Positions 25,537-35,500 of a stretch of 64,000 bases of DNA are shown here, piece after piece. The position numbers and the translations under genes are program-made. The stretch comes from Polyangiaceae bacterium (GTDB lineage: Bacteria; Myxococcota_A; Polyangia; Polyangiales; Polyangiaceae): the NCBI GenBank assembly GCA_016715885.1, contig JADJXL010000022.1:261805-325804 (forward strand), read 5' to 3'. Positions within the stretch are counted from its first letter, which is position 1, and every line of letters begins with the position of its first letter. The notes beneath the pieces were generated by a model. It was not told the origin of the DNA. It saw only the letters and a program-made list of their open reading frames with translations, and did not search any database.

Positions 25537-26340
25537 TCACCGATGCCCCACCGCGAGAAAATGGGTCATCGCCAGGAAAAACCGCCCGTTGGCGCCTCGC
25601 GTTTTCTGATCGGACAACCACGCATTGGCGGCTTCCAACGTCAGCAAGCCCATGGCCTCCGCCAATTGAGCCCATAGTTCTGGAAAAAATCCGTATTCGT
25701 CGTAGCTCGTGCACACGTGCGTGTCCGCAACGACGTGCACATTCGAAAAACCAGCGTCCTTGAGCAATCGATGATATTGGCGCCCGACTGCACCATTTGC
25801 AATGCCCCCCGCCGTGGCGCGCGCAATGCTGCGCGTCGTGGCGAGATCGTTGCTATCGAGCAGCACGCTGTCCCAATCCTGGTCCACGAGCACGATGCGC
25901 CCTCCCGGCGCAAGCACTCGGTGCGCTTCCTTCAATGCTGGTTCCGGCTGTCGTAAATGTTGATAAAGCCGCTCCGCACGGTATCCGTGTAGGCTGCCAT
26001 CGGCATAGGGTAACGATTCCGCATCACCCACCTGCATCGTGGCATGGATTCCCCTGCGGGCAGCGCGCGCGCGTGCCACGTTGATCAAACTTTCGTTGAT
26101 ATCCACCCCAAAAACAGAACCACCCGGCGAAACCAGCTCCGCAAGCTCGAATATGGCGGTTCCCGCACCACAACCAATGTCCGCGACGCTCGATCCTCGT
26201 TCGGCGCGCAGGAGCTCGTACGAACGTCGCCTGCGTGCAATGACGTCCGGCTTTCGTTCCATGCGGTCGAGGAATGCCAAAAGCGGATTCGATGCCGCCT
26301 CTTCGGCGACGAGCTGGTTCTCATGATGGGAGTCTTGCAT
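25537..26340 (-). CDS. Class I SAM-dependent methyltransferase
   Basis: A 267-aa methyltransferase. Motif I is VADIGCGAGTAIFEL (SAM-binding glycine loop), followed by acidic VFGVDIN, motif II-like GDAESLPYADGS and motif III-like LAPGGRIVLVDQDWD. This is the UbiE/Methyltransf_11 pattern. AGAGGA upstream selects ATG 26340 over 26403. The usual HVxRP-type start of UbiE/MenG is absent, so the substrate is unknown. Residue pattern YRAERLYQHLRQPEPALKE is typical of small-molecule methyltransferases in secondary metabolism. The gene is monocistronic, with its start facing the large STAS protein gene. Confidence 0.82.
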   Translation of the reverse strand: MQDSHHENQLVAEEAASNPLLAFLDRMERKPDVIARRRRSYELLRAERGSSVADIGCGAGTAIFELAELVSPGGSVFGVDINESLINVARARAARRGIHATMQVGDAESLPYADGSLHGYRAERLYQHLRQPEPALKEAHRVLAPGGRIVLVDQDWDSVLLDSNDLATTRSIARATAGGIANGAVGRQYHRLLKDAGFSNVHVVADTHVCTSYDEYGFFPELWAQLAEAMGLLTLEAANAWLSDQKTRGANGRFFLAMTHFLAVGHR

Positions 26341-26669
26341 GTACGTCCTCTTTTCCCTATCGCTGGCCTGCCGCCATGAGCCCCGAACCAAATTCGGCGT
26401 CAATCGACGGGCACGATTCGGGCTTCGAGCCGCGACGCATCCGCTCGACGTTGGCCCGACGAAGGCCGCGCTGCCAGGTTTGCCAATACCGCAGGCACAC
26501 GTTTCGACCGTGACGCAACAAAATTATGCGACCGGCACGCAAGCTCACCCAATTGTCGCAAAATGCAATGATTTCAAACGAGTAGGCGACTTCGCGGGTG
26601 GTGCTTTGGCTCGCAAAATGTCAATGTACTGCAGCTCCAGAACAAAGGGTGCTATTTGAACCGGTTACC

Positions 26670-29600
26670 ATGCCCGCTCAATCTCGCGTCGACGGAATTT
26701 CCCCCGGAGCCTTGACCCTCGAACAGTTCCTGCGCGGCGCGCTCGCCGCTGCCGAAGCTCTCGCGAAGCTGCATCAAAGCGGCATCATCCACCAGAGCAT
26801 CCGCTCCGACACGCTGCGGATCGATTTCGAGCATGTGACGGTCGAGCTGAGCGGCGTGCAGACCGTCGCGCAAGCCGAGCCCTCGGCACTCAAACTACCT
26901 CTCGAATCACTGCCCTACATCGCGCCCGAACAGACGGGACGGTTCGACTCCCCCATCGATCACCGCGTGGACCTCTATTCGCTCGGCATCGTGCTGTACG
27001 AGCGCTGGGCCGCGGCGCTTCCGTTTCACGCCGACGATGCCGTCGGGTGGGTGCACTGCCATGTCGCGCGCGCGCCACGTGCGCTCATCGAAGCTGCGTC
27101 GCAAACGCCCGTGGTCGTCTCCAGCATCGTCATGAAGCTCCTCGCGAAGTCGCCGGACGAACGCTACCAGAGCGCCCGAGGCCTCGCGCTCGACCTGGAA
27201 CGCTGCTTGTCCGAGCTTTTGACGACGGCGCACATCGAGCCGTTCCCGCTCGGCACGCGCGACGTCTGGGACAAACTCCGCAGCGCCGGGCAGATGTACG
27301 GCCGCAAGGAAGAGCTCGCGGCGCTTCGCGCGGCTGTCGGTCGAGCGTCGACCACGCGCGAGGTCGTGCTCGTGACGGGGCCGTCGGGAATTGGAAAAAC
27401 GGCGCTTCTGCGTGAGCTTCAAAAGAGCAGCGACGAGAAGGCGTTTTTCCTCTGGGGTAAGTTCGAGCATCAAAGGCGGGACATTCCGTACACGACGATC
27501 GGCCAGGCTTTCGGAGATCTCGTGCGTCAGCTCCTCGCGCTGCCCGACAAGGAGCTCGATGCGATACGCCAGCGACTCGTTGCAGCGCTCGGCGTGAACG
27601 CGCAGCTCGTCGTGGATCTGGTTCCGCAGATCGAATTGGTGATCGGCAAGCAGCCTCCGGCGGTGGTTCTCCCGGCTGCGGACACGCAGAGCCGGTTCAA
27701 CATGACGTTCGCAAATTTCGTCGATGTGCTCGCGACGTCCGAGCGACCGATCGTGCTTCTGCTGGACGATCTTCAGTGGGCGGATTTTGGCAGCTTGGAT
27801 CTTCTTCAGCACGTTCTCACGCAACCCGCGCTGCGCAATTTGCTCATGGTCGGCGTGTATCGCGAAGAAGACGTGGGGCCGTCGCATCCGCTCGACAGCA
27901 TGCTCGGTGCGGTGCGAGGTGCTGGGGTGACGGTGACGCCGATTGTCGTCGGGCCGCTTTCGCAAGCGCAAGTCGTCGATCTCGTGCGGGATCTTTTCGG
28001 CTGCGAGCCTTCCGAGGCCAAACCTTTGGCGTCGCTGCTTTGGGCCAAAACCGGGGGCAACCCGTTTTTCATGGCGCAACTGCTGGGCGTCTTGCACGAG
28101 GAAAAACTCATTCGGTTCGACGCGCAGCGGTGGGGCTGGCGGTGGGACATTGCGGACATCGAGTCGAAGGAGATCACCGACGATCTCGTGGAGCTCGTGC
28201 TGGGCAAGCTGCGGCGTTTGCCCGAAGGAACGCTCGAGACGCTCGAAATCGCAGCGAGCACGGGCAATGAATTTTCGGTCGATTTGGTGGCGACTTTGTG
28301 CGGCAAGACGAGCGAGGAGGTTCGTTCGTTGCTCGAGCCTGCGCTGGCGGACGGGATTCTCTTGCAGCGGCCGAGCGGCTACAAGTTCCTCCACGACAGA
28401 CTCGTTCATGCCGCGTACGGGTTGATTGGGGAAGACGAGCGCACGGCGCTGCATTTGCGGCTGGGATGGCTGCTTTTCGAGCGCACGCCCCAGGACGAGC
28501 TCGACGGCGCGATTTTCGACATCGTCAACCAGCTCAACCTGGGTGCAGCGCGAGTCGAGTCGCCGCATCAGCGACGCCGCATCGCCGAGCTCGATCTGCG
28601 CGCAGGCCGCAAGGCCAAGGCGGCTGCGGCGGCAAGAACGGCGGCCATGTACCTTGGCAAGGGTATTGGTCTTTTGCCCGAGGATGCGTGGTCGACCGAG
28701 TATGCGCTCGCGTATGCGCTGCACATCGAGCTTGCGGAGTGCGAGTTCATGACGGGGCGCTTCGAGGATGCGGAGCGGCTCTGCGCGACGGTGCTCGAAC
28801 ATGCGCGCACGCCGGTCGACAAGGCGGGTGCGTATCGGATTCAGCTCCTGCTTGCGACGGCGCAGATGAACAATGCGCACGCGATCGAGCTCGGGCGGAC
28901 GGCGCTGCGTTTGTTCGGGATCGAGCTACCTGCCGATCCGACCGAGCAGGACGTTCGCTCCGAGGTGGCGGCGGTACGGGACAAACTCCAGGGCACGACG
29001 ATCGAGTCTCTTGGTCGACTGTCCGCGATGACGGATCCGGATACGATTGCGGCGATGGACATCCTTGCCGCGCTCTATCCGGCTGCGGTGTATGTCGTTC
29101 CCAACCTCTCGCAAGTCGCTGTCGCGCACATGGTGCGTCTGAGTATTTTGCATGGCAATGCGCCCGCATCGGCGCACGGTTATGCGATCCTCGGCTTGGT
29201 TCTTTGTTCGCGGTTCAGTGAATTCCGCGATGGCTACCTCTTTGGCAAGCTTGCATGCGACCTGAGCCAAGAGCCTCGTTTTGAAAGTTATGCGAGTGAG
29301 GCCCTCGTCAATTTCGGCGCACTCACGTTGATTTGGTCACGACCCATGCGCGAGTCGCTGGAAATTTTGGCGATGGGTTTCCGTAGCGGGAAAAACGCAG
29401 GAAAAACCATTTATGCCGGCTCGAATTTGCTCCAGACGGCGATGGTGTCTTTGGCCTTGGGTGAGCCGCTCGATGCCGTCCAGGATGCGGGCGCTTTTGC
29501 GTACGAGTTTTTGACGAATGCGCGATTCGGGTTCTTGGCCGATAATGCGCGCACGCTGCAGCATTGCGCGCGGTCGCTTCGTGGTGAGACGGAACGATTC

Positions 29601-31610
29601 GGGTCGCTCACCGGCGATGGACTCGACGAGGTTGCATTCGAGAAACACCTGCAAGCCCAGGGAATTCCGGTCATCCATTACTTGTATGCAATCTACAAGC
29701 TGGTGGCGCGTTATCATGCAGGCGAACATGCAGATGCGCTCGCCGCAGCCGATCTAGCAGAAGGCTTGATTTGGAGCCGGCTCTATAGCGTGGCGGATGC
29801 CGAGTTTTACTTCTATGCCGCTTTGGCGGTCGCCGCCGCCTATCAAGATGCCACGGAGGAAGCGCGAGCGGGTTTCCGAAAGCGACTTACGAATTACGAG
29901 GATCAACTCCGGCAATGGAGCGAGAGTTGTCCGGACAATTTTCGATCACGGCATCATTTGGTTTCGGCAGAAATCGCGCGTATCGATGGCCGGGATCACG
30001 ACGCCATCGTGCTCTACGACAAGGCGATTCGATTCGCGCGTGAATCGGGATTCGTTCACGTCGAGGGGCTCGCGTGCGAGCTGGCCGGGGTTTTCTACAA
30101 CCAGCGCGGCTATGCGCTCTTGCCCGCCGCCAATCTTCGACAAGCACGCAAATGTTACGATCGGTGGGGCGCGAAAGCGAAGGTCCGGCAGCTCGATACG
30201 CTGTATCCGGACCTCGTGGAAGCGCCGCGGCGGGAAAGCTCGCCGATGCCGAGCGCGGATGCCGAGCCCATCGATTCGCTGACGGCTGCCAAGGCATCGG
30301 CCGCGATTTCGAGTGAAATGTCGCCCGACGAGCTTTTGGCAACGCTCATGCGAATTCTCACCGAACACGCGGGCGCGCAGCGAGCTTGTTTGCTTTTGCC
30401 AACGGCCGAAGGGCTCAGTTTTGCCGCGGAAATCACGGCCGATCATGATGGCGTGCGCGTCGATACCTCACGAAATAGAAATGCTCCTTCAGCGAACGAG
30501 TTTCCCATCTCCGTTGCGCAATACGTGCGGCGAACGCGCGAAAAACTCGTGCTCGACGATGTCGCATCCAACGTGACGTTTGCAAGCGATCCTTACGTGG
30601 CTGCACGTCGTCCCAAGTCGCTTCTATGCGCTCCCATCGTCCGGCGCGGCGAAGTCGCCGGCATCTTGTACTTGGAAAACCGTTTGGCCCGCGGAGCGTT
30701 CACGCCGAAACGACTCTCCTTGCTCGAATTCCTTTCGGCCATTTCACTGGAAAATGCGCTGCTCGCGGCCGATTTGGTTCGCGAGACGGCGACGCGAACC
30801 CGAGCCGAAAAGACCCTCAAAGAAAGCGAAGAGCGCCTCCAAAGGCTCGTGGAAACGGCCAACGTCGTCCCGTGGGAAGCCGATCGCATCACGGGCCGGT
30901 TCACGTACGTCGGCCCGCAGGTCGTCAAAATGCTCGGCTATCCGCAAGATGCCTGGTATTCGGACCATTTCTTGGGCACGCACGTCCATCCGGAGGACCG
31001 CGAAAGCACGCTCCTGCACCTCGTCGCTGCGTCTGGCGAAGACGATTTCGATTTTCGCATTCGAGCCGCAGACGGGCGCACGGTGTGGCTCCACAACGTG
31101 GTGAGCGTACGCGGGGGCGATGGAAGCGATACCGTCGGAGGTTTTCTCTTTGACGTCACCGAGCGCAAGGAATCCGAAAGCACCCTCAAGGACAAGCTGC
31201 GCATCATCGAAGAGCAGCAGACGGCCATTCAAAAATTGTCGACGCCCATCATCGAAGTATGGGAGGGCGTTTTGACGGTCCCGGTGCTTGGAATCGTCGA
31301 CGAGCAGCGGGCCGAGCAAATGATGATGACGCTGCTCGATGCGGTGACGCGCACGGGTTGCCAATATACAATCATCGATTTGACGGGCGTCGATGCGGTC
31401 GATACCGGCACGGCCGATCACCTCATGCGCATCGTCCGCGCCGTGCAACTCCTTGGCGCGCAGAGCATCGTGGTCGGTATTCGGCCGGAGGTGGCGCAAA
31501 CGATCGTGTCGATGGGCGTGGACCTATCGTCGATCAGCACGCTGGCGACATTGCGGCAAGCATTGCTGATGTGCATGGGAGGGCCGCGAGGCGCGCGCAA
31601 GCGTGGTTGA
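26670..31610 (+). CDS. Pseudokinase-AAA ATPase-GAF-PAS-STAS signalling protein
   Basis: A 1646-aa soluble multidomain sensor. Residues 15-195 are the C-lobe of a Ser/Thr kinase without an N-lobe: IIHQSIRSDTL replaces HRD-K-x-x-N (Asp lost), while the APE region survives as YIAPEQ. An AAA/NACHT-like ATPase follows with P-loop VTGPSGIGKT (about 234-243) and Walker B-like VLLLDDLQW, then a long TPR-like helical stretch. A GAF domain (about 1230-1375) and a PAS domain (about 1390-1505) follow. The end is an RsbR-type STAS domain with IIDLTGVDAVDTGTADHLM. Related cyanobacterial and myxobacterial multikinases usually end in a histidine kinase; here STAS takes its place. ATG 26670 is preferred over GTG 26598. 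Confidence 0.9.
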   Translation: MPAQSRVDGISPGALTLEQFLRGALAAAEALAKLHQSGIIHQSIRSDTLRIDFEHVTVELSGVQTVAQAEPSALKLPLESLPYIAPEQTGRFDSPIDHRVDLYSLGIVLYERWAAALPFHADDAVGWVHCHVARAPRALIEAASQTPVVVSSIVMKLLAKSPDERYQSARGLALDLERCLSELLTTAHIEPFPLGTRDVWDKLRSAGQMYGRKEELAALRAAVGRASTTREVVLVTGPSGIGKTALLRELQKSSDEKAFFLWGKFEHQRRDIPYTTIGQAFGDLVRQLLALPDKELDAIRQRLVAALGVNAQLVVDLVPQIELVIGKQPPAVVLPAADTQSRFNMTFANFVDVLATSERPIVLLLDDLQWADFGSLDLLQHVLTQPALRNLLMVGVYREEDVGPSHPLDSMLGAVRGAGVTVTPIVVGPLSQAQVVDLVRDLFGCEPSEAKPLASLLWAKTGGNPFFMAQLLGVLHEEKLIRFDAQRWGWRWDIADIESKEITDDLVELVLGKLRRLPEGTLETLEIAASTGNEFSVDLVATLCGKTSEEVRSLLEPALADGILLQRPSGYKFLHDRLVHAAYGLIGEDERTALHLRLGWLLFERTPQDELDGAIFDIVNQLNLGAARVESPHQRRRIAELDLRAGRKAKAAAAARTAAMYLGKGIGLLPEDAWSTEYALAYALHIELAECEFMTGRFEDAERLCATVLEHARTPVDKAGAYRIQLLLATAQMNNAHAIELGRTALRLFGIELPADPTEQDVRSEVAAVRDKLQGTTIESLGRLSAMTDPDTIAAMDILAALYPAAVYVVPNLSQVAVAHMVRLSILHGNAPASAHGYAILGLVLCSRFSEFRDGYLFGKLACDLSQEPRFESYASEALVNFGALTLIWSRPMRESLEILAMGFRSGKNAGKTIYAGSNLLQTAMVSLALGEPLDAVQDAGAFAYEFLTNARFGFLADNARTLQHCARSLRGETERFGSLTGDGLDEVAFEKHLQAQGIPVIHYLYAIYKLVARYHAGEHADALAAADLAEGLIWSRLYSVADAEFYFYAALAVAAAYQDATEEARAGFRKRLTNYEDQLRQWSESCPDNFRSRHHLVSAEIARIDGRDHDAIVLYDKAIRFARESGFVHVEGLACELAGVFYNQRGYALLPAANLRQARKCYDRWGAKAKVRQLDTLYPDLVEAPRRESSPMPSADAEPIDSLTAAKASAAISSEMSPDELLATLMRILTEHAGAQRACLLLPTAEGLSFAAEITADHDGVRVDTSRNRNAPSANEFPISVAQYVRRTREKLVLDDVASNVTFASDPYVAARRPKSLLCAPIVRRGEVAGILYLENRLARGAFTPKRLSLLEFLSAISLENALLAADLVRETATRTRAEKTLKESEERLQRLVETANVVPWEADRITGRFTYVGPQVVKMLGYPQDAWYSDHFLGTHVHPEDRESTLLHLVAASGEDDFDFRIRAADGRTVWLHNVVSVRGGDGSDTVGGFLFDVTERKESESTLKDKLRIIEEQQTAIQKLSTPIIEVWEGVLTVPVLGIVDEQRAEQMMMTLLDAVTRTGCQYTIIDLTGVDAVDTGTADHLMRIVRAVQLLGAQSIVVGIRPEVAQTIVSMGVDLSSISTLATLRQALLMCMGGPRGARKRG

Positions 31611-31631
31611 GGGAAAGCGGTGCATCCGTCA

Positions 31632-32390
31632 TCAGGTAATGCGAAAACCACCGTCGAGCTGCAAGTTGGCTCCCGTTATGAACGCCGCTCGATCCGAACA
31701 GAGGAAGAGCACGGCATCAGCAAGCTCGGCCGGGCGGCCCATGCGTTTCATGGGCAGCCTCGCGAAGAGCGCGCCGAGCGCTTCTTGTGGCAATTGCTGC
31801 GCATATTCGGCTGCCATAGCGGTTTCGAATGCCCCGGCGACGATCGCATTGACGCGGATGTTTTTCGCGGCACTCTCCACGGCAGCCGTACGCGTGAGCG
31901 CCTCGAGCCCGGCTTTCGCCGCCGAATACGCGCCAAGGCCGGGCTGCACCGATTGGGATGCGAGCGAGGAGCAATTGACGATGGCACCTCCTCCACTTGC
32001 TGCGATGGCTGGGATTTCGTATTTCATGCAGAAAAATATCGCACGCAGAAATGCAAGATCCCGGTCGAAAGATTCTGCGGTCATCTCGACGAGGGATGAC
32101 GCTCGGAGCGCTCCCCAAGCGTTGTTGTAGGCGTAATCCAAGCGGCCATGGATGGACAAGGTCCGCTCTACGAGCGCCTTGACATCGTCTTCGGATGTCA
32201 CATCGGCGCGGATGAACGTGGCATCGCCGCCCGTAGCGCGAATGGAACCCTCGACTTCGCGCCCGAGCTCTTCACGGCGTGCCGTGAAGACGACCTTGGC
32301 GCCTTCACGGGCAAACGCTTCGGCCGCGGCCCTTCCCAGCCCCGCGTTTCCACCGGTTATCAGCGCAATCTTTCCCTCGAATTCACCCAC
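31632..32390 (-). CDS. Short-chain dehydrogenase/reductase
   Basis: A 252-aa classical SDR. The cofactor motif is ALITGGNAGLG (TGx3GxG), the active site is Ser in NCSSLAS and Tyr/Lys in YSAAK, and the C-terminus FITGANLQLDGGF is typical. ADVTS follows strand 3. The usual NNAG is NNAWG, a one-residue insertion. Arg in the FTARREEL loop after strand 2 favours NADP(H). It lies 120 bp downstream of the NRPS-PKS gene on the same strand and could be cotranscribed. That makes it a candidate trans-acting reductase for a synthase lacking a ketoreductase domain, although a separate housekeeping role is possible. Confidence 0.92.
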   Translation of the reverse strand: MGEFEGKIALITGGNAGLGRAAAEAFAREGAKVVFTARREELGREVEGSIRATGGDATFIRADVTSEDDVKALVERTLSIHGRLDYAYNNAWGALRASSLVEMTAESFDRDLAFLRAIFFCMKYEIPAIAASGGGAIVNCSSLASQSVQPGLGAYSAAKAGLEALTRTAAVESAAKNIRVNAIVAGAFETAMAAEYAQQLPQEALGALFARLPMKRMGRPAELADAVLFLCSDRAAFITGANLQLDGGFRIT

Positions 32391-32510
32391 GATTCACCTC
32401 CGCTCAGCAGTTTATCCGGAACGACGACGGCTGTATAGAGCCGTGTCTTGCCATGGATTGGGTGTCATGCATTGGACTGGACGTACCCACGATTGCCTTG
32501 TTCGTCAATG

Positions 32511-35500
32511 TTACGTTCGAGCAGATTCGCCCACGGGTAGCGAGCAGTGCATGTGAATCACGCGCCAGGCTCCTTCGTGTTTTTCCAGAACCAGGCTCAG
32601 GCGAGTATCGTGGTAAATGGCTTGTCGCTCGTCTTGTGCAGACGTTTGTTCAGAATCGAACCGTGCGGTAATGGTGGCAGCACGACCACCGGCGAATACG
32701 AGAACTTTTGCATCGCGCACGCATGCGCGCAGGTCCACGAGCGATGCCATCTTGCGCTCATAATGTGCCCTGATGCTCATTGAGCCTTCGAGAATGTCAT
32801 CGGAGACGCCAATGCTCACGCACGGATGATTCGGGGCAAACATGGCCCCCAATGCAGCCCCATCGCGCATACACATCCACTCGACGAATCGATCCAGAAA
32901 AGCGCGTAGCTCCGCTTCGTCTTGGTCGAATGTTTGAATTGCTCTGCGGCTGGGGAATGGAGTTGGGATTCGAATACGTCGAGGCATCTCCGAGGGCGCT
33001 TGCAGTTGGACGTGCGAGGACGCATTGGGTTGCGTTGCAGGTTCGTGCGATACCGGGGTCATGGGCGTGGATGTCATTGCAGCCGGCGAGTCCATGAGGG
33101 TCTTGATGCCGTGGACGGTGGGATTCGCCATGAATTGAGCCATCTTGATTTTGCGTCCAGTTCGCAGGTTGAATTCAGCGAGGAAGTGAACGGCGAGGAG
33201 CGAGTCGCCTCCCAGCTCGAAGAAGTTTGCGCCTGGGGGCACTTGCGAAATGCCCAGCATACGCTTCCAAAGATGCTGTGCAATCGACGGCGCACTGTCC
33301 GCAGCGGTCGTCGACATGGGTATGCGTGACGCCACGGGAGCTTCATCCATCGTGGAAATGGACACTTCGCCATTCGATGCCGATGTCAGCGCAGCGAGGT
33401 CGTGCCACACGTTTGTTTTGAGCTCCGACGATCGCGTCGGATGCTCGGCGATGATGAGCGCACTGTCTTCGACACGCTGACGAGCGGGGTCTTTCGGAAC
33501 GGTTTCGACATTCGCAAACCCGGCGCGCTTCAATTCGCGCTGCCAATCGGAGAGGGTCATCGTCAGCGCACCGCGGGCGCGAACGACGTCCCAATAACCT
33601 GGCGCCAAACCCCAAACGAGATGGCCCCACGTACCGACGCGCGTCGTTTCGACGCAAACGAGCGCGCCGCCGGGAATGAGCAATTCACGCAATTTCACGA
33701 GGCTCGAAGGGAGGTCGAGCGCCACGTGCACGGAATCGAGTCCGAGGATGATGTCATAACCTTCGTGGAACCCTTGTTCACTCGGGGCCCGATTCAGGTC
33801 GAAGCGAAGGAATTTCATCCAAGGAATGCGGCGTTTCTTTGCCTCGCGTTCTGCGACGTGAAGGAACGAACGTCCGATGTCGGTGAAATGGTATTCCACA
33901 TTTTCACCACGAAGCCGCTCCACCAGGGGCCATGTGAGCCGACCATGTCCCGCGCCGACTTCGAGAATGCGGACTTTCTTGTCCCGGTGCCGCTTCATGA
34001 TGTCGACCACGACGTCGCGTGCCAACGCCATGTAGACATGGTAATAAAACGCGGCATTTTCGCGCATGCACTCCTCGTAGAATGCATCCGTGCCGTCGGG
34101 GTACAAAACGCCGATCGGCTCGATTTCGCCCGTCAGCGCTTCGTCGTAATGCGCGACGCAGTGTTCGAGGAAAAGGGATAGTCCCAAAAACTTGGGTTCG
34201 TCTCGTCGAAACGATACGGCGAGCCCGGCGGATCGCCCCACGCCCTCGCTACGGATCGAAATTGCGTCGGAACCTTGGCGAGTTGCCATGCCGGCACGTT
34301 CGAGCACGCGCACGAGGGAATTGAACATGGGGGTATATTTGGGCAGAATGCCCGTGTCTTTTTGCAGCGCCTCCATGGAACGCGGTCGTTCGAGGGTATC
34401 GCCCAATCGTCGTGCAAAAAAATCGAGCACGAGATGGGCGCAGAGGTTCTCCATTCGAGCCAACAACCCCGGAGCTTCGTCGATGGATGTGGCTCCGAGC
34501 TCGCGGGTAATTTCGACGGCGCGCACGTCGAGCGGCGCGGGCTCCAAGGGCGGCGCGGCCGCTTGTTCATTGGGTTTGGGCACTTTGGGCGGCGCAGCTT
34601 CGAGGTTGTAACGCCGCCTTTCGAATGGATACGTGGGCAATGGAATGCGCCGGCGCTTCTCGTGCGCGTAAAACGCTTGCCAATCGACGTCCAGCCCGAG
34701 CTCCCACAATCGCCCCAATCCGCGAAACAGAGCGGCACACGAAGACTCGGCACGCTTGCGAGCGCTCGGCAATGTGCCCACGATTTCGCACGTTTCTCCG
34801 TCGAACCGCGGATGCGCCTTGAGCAGCGAGCCGAGCGCGCTGCCCGGACCAACCTCGATGCAAATGGGCGATTCGAGGTCGAATAGCGTATCGAAAGCAT
34901 CGGTCAAGCGCACGGGATTGCAAAGATGATCCGCCCAAGCATCCGCATGGGTCGCCTGGTCGACATTCATGTATTTCCCCGTGACGTTTGAAATGATGGG
35001 AATGCCGGGTGCGTTCCGCTCGGTGCGGGCCACGTGTGCACGAAAATCGGCGCGGATTCCGTGCATCATGGGTGAATGCGATGCACGTGAAACACGCACA
35101 TCGCTGGTTTCGATGCCAGCATTCGTGAGACGAACGCGCACCTTGTCAATGAGCTCGGTGGCTCCGGATAGGACGACGCAATCGGGAGCATAGGTGGCAA
35201 TGGCGATGCCGTCACCAAGGAATTGTGTAATCGTTCGCACGTCGGTAAATGCGGTGAGCATGCTGCCGGCGGGGGTGGAGTCCATCAATTGGCCACGAGC
35301 GACGACGAGGCTGAGCGCGTCACGAAGCGAAAAGACGCCGGCAATGCAGGCTGCGACGTATTCGCCTAGGCTATGGCCGAGCATGGCCGCGGGCTTTATG
35401 CCCCACGCCATGAGCTGCTTGGCCAACGCGTATTCGATGGCGAACAAGAATGGCTGCGCCCAGCCCATTTCGTCGAGTAGACGTTCGTTTTCGGCGCCGC

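Noticed and set aside
26907..28880. A 657-codon minus-strand frame
   Set aside because: It is antisense to the ATPase part of the STAS protein, with no domain, no plausible start and an Arg/Gln-rich shadow composition.
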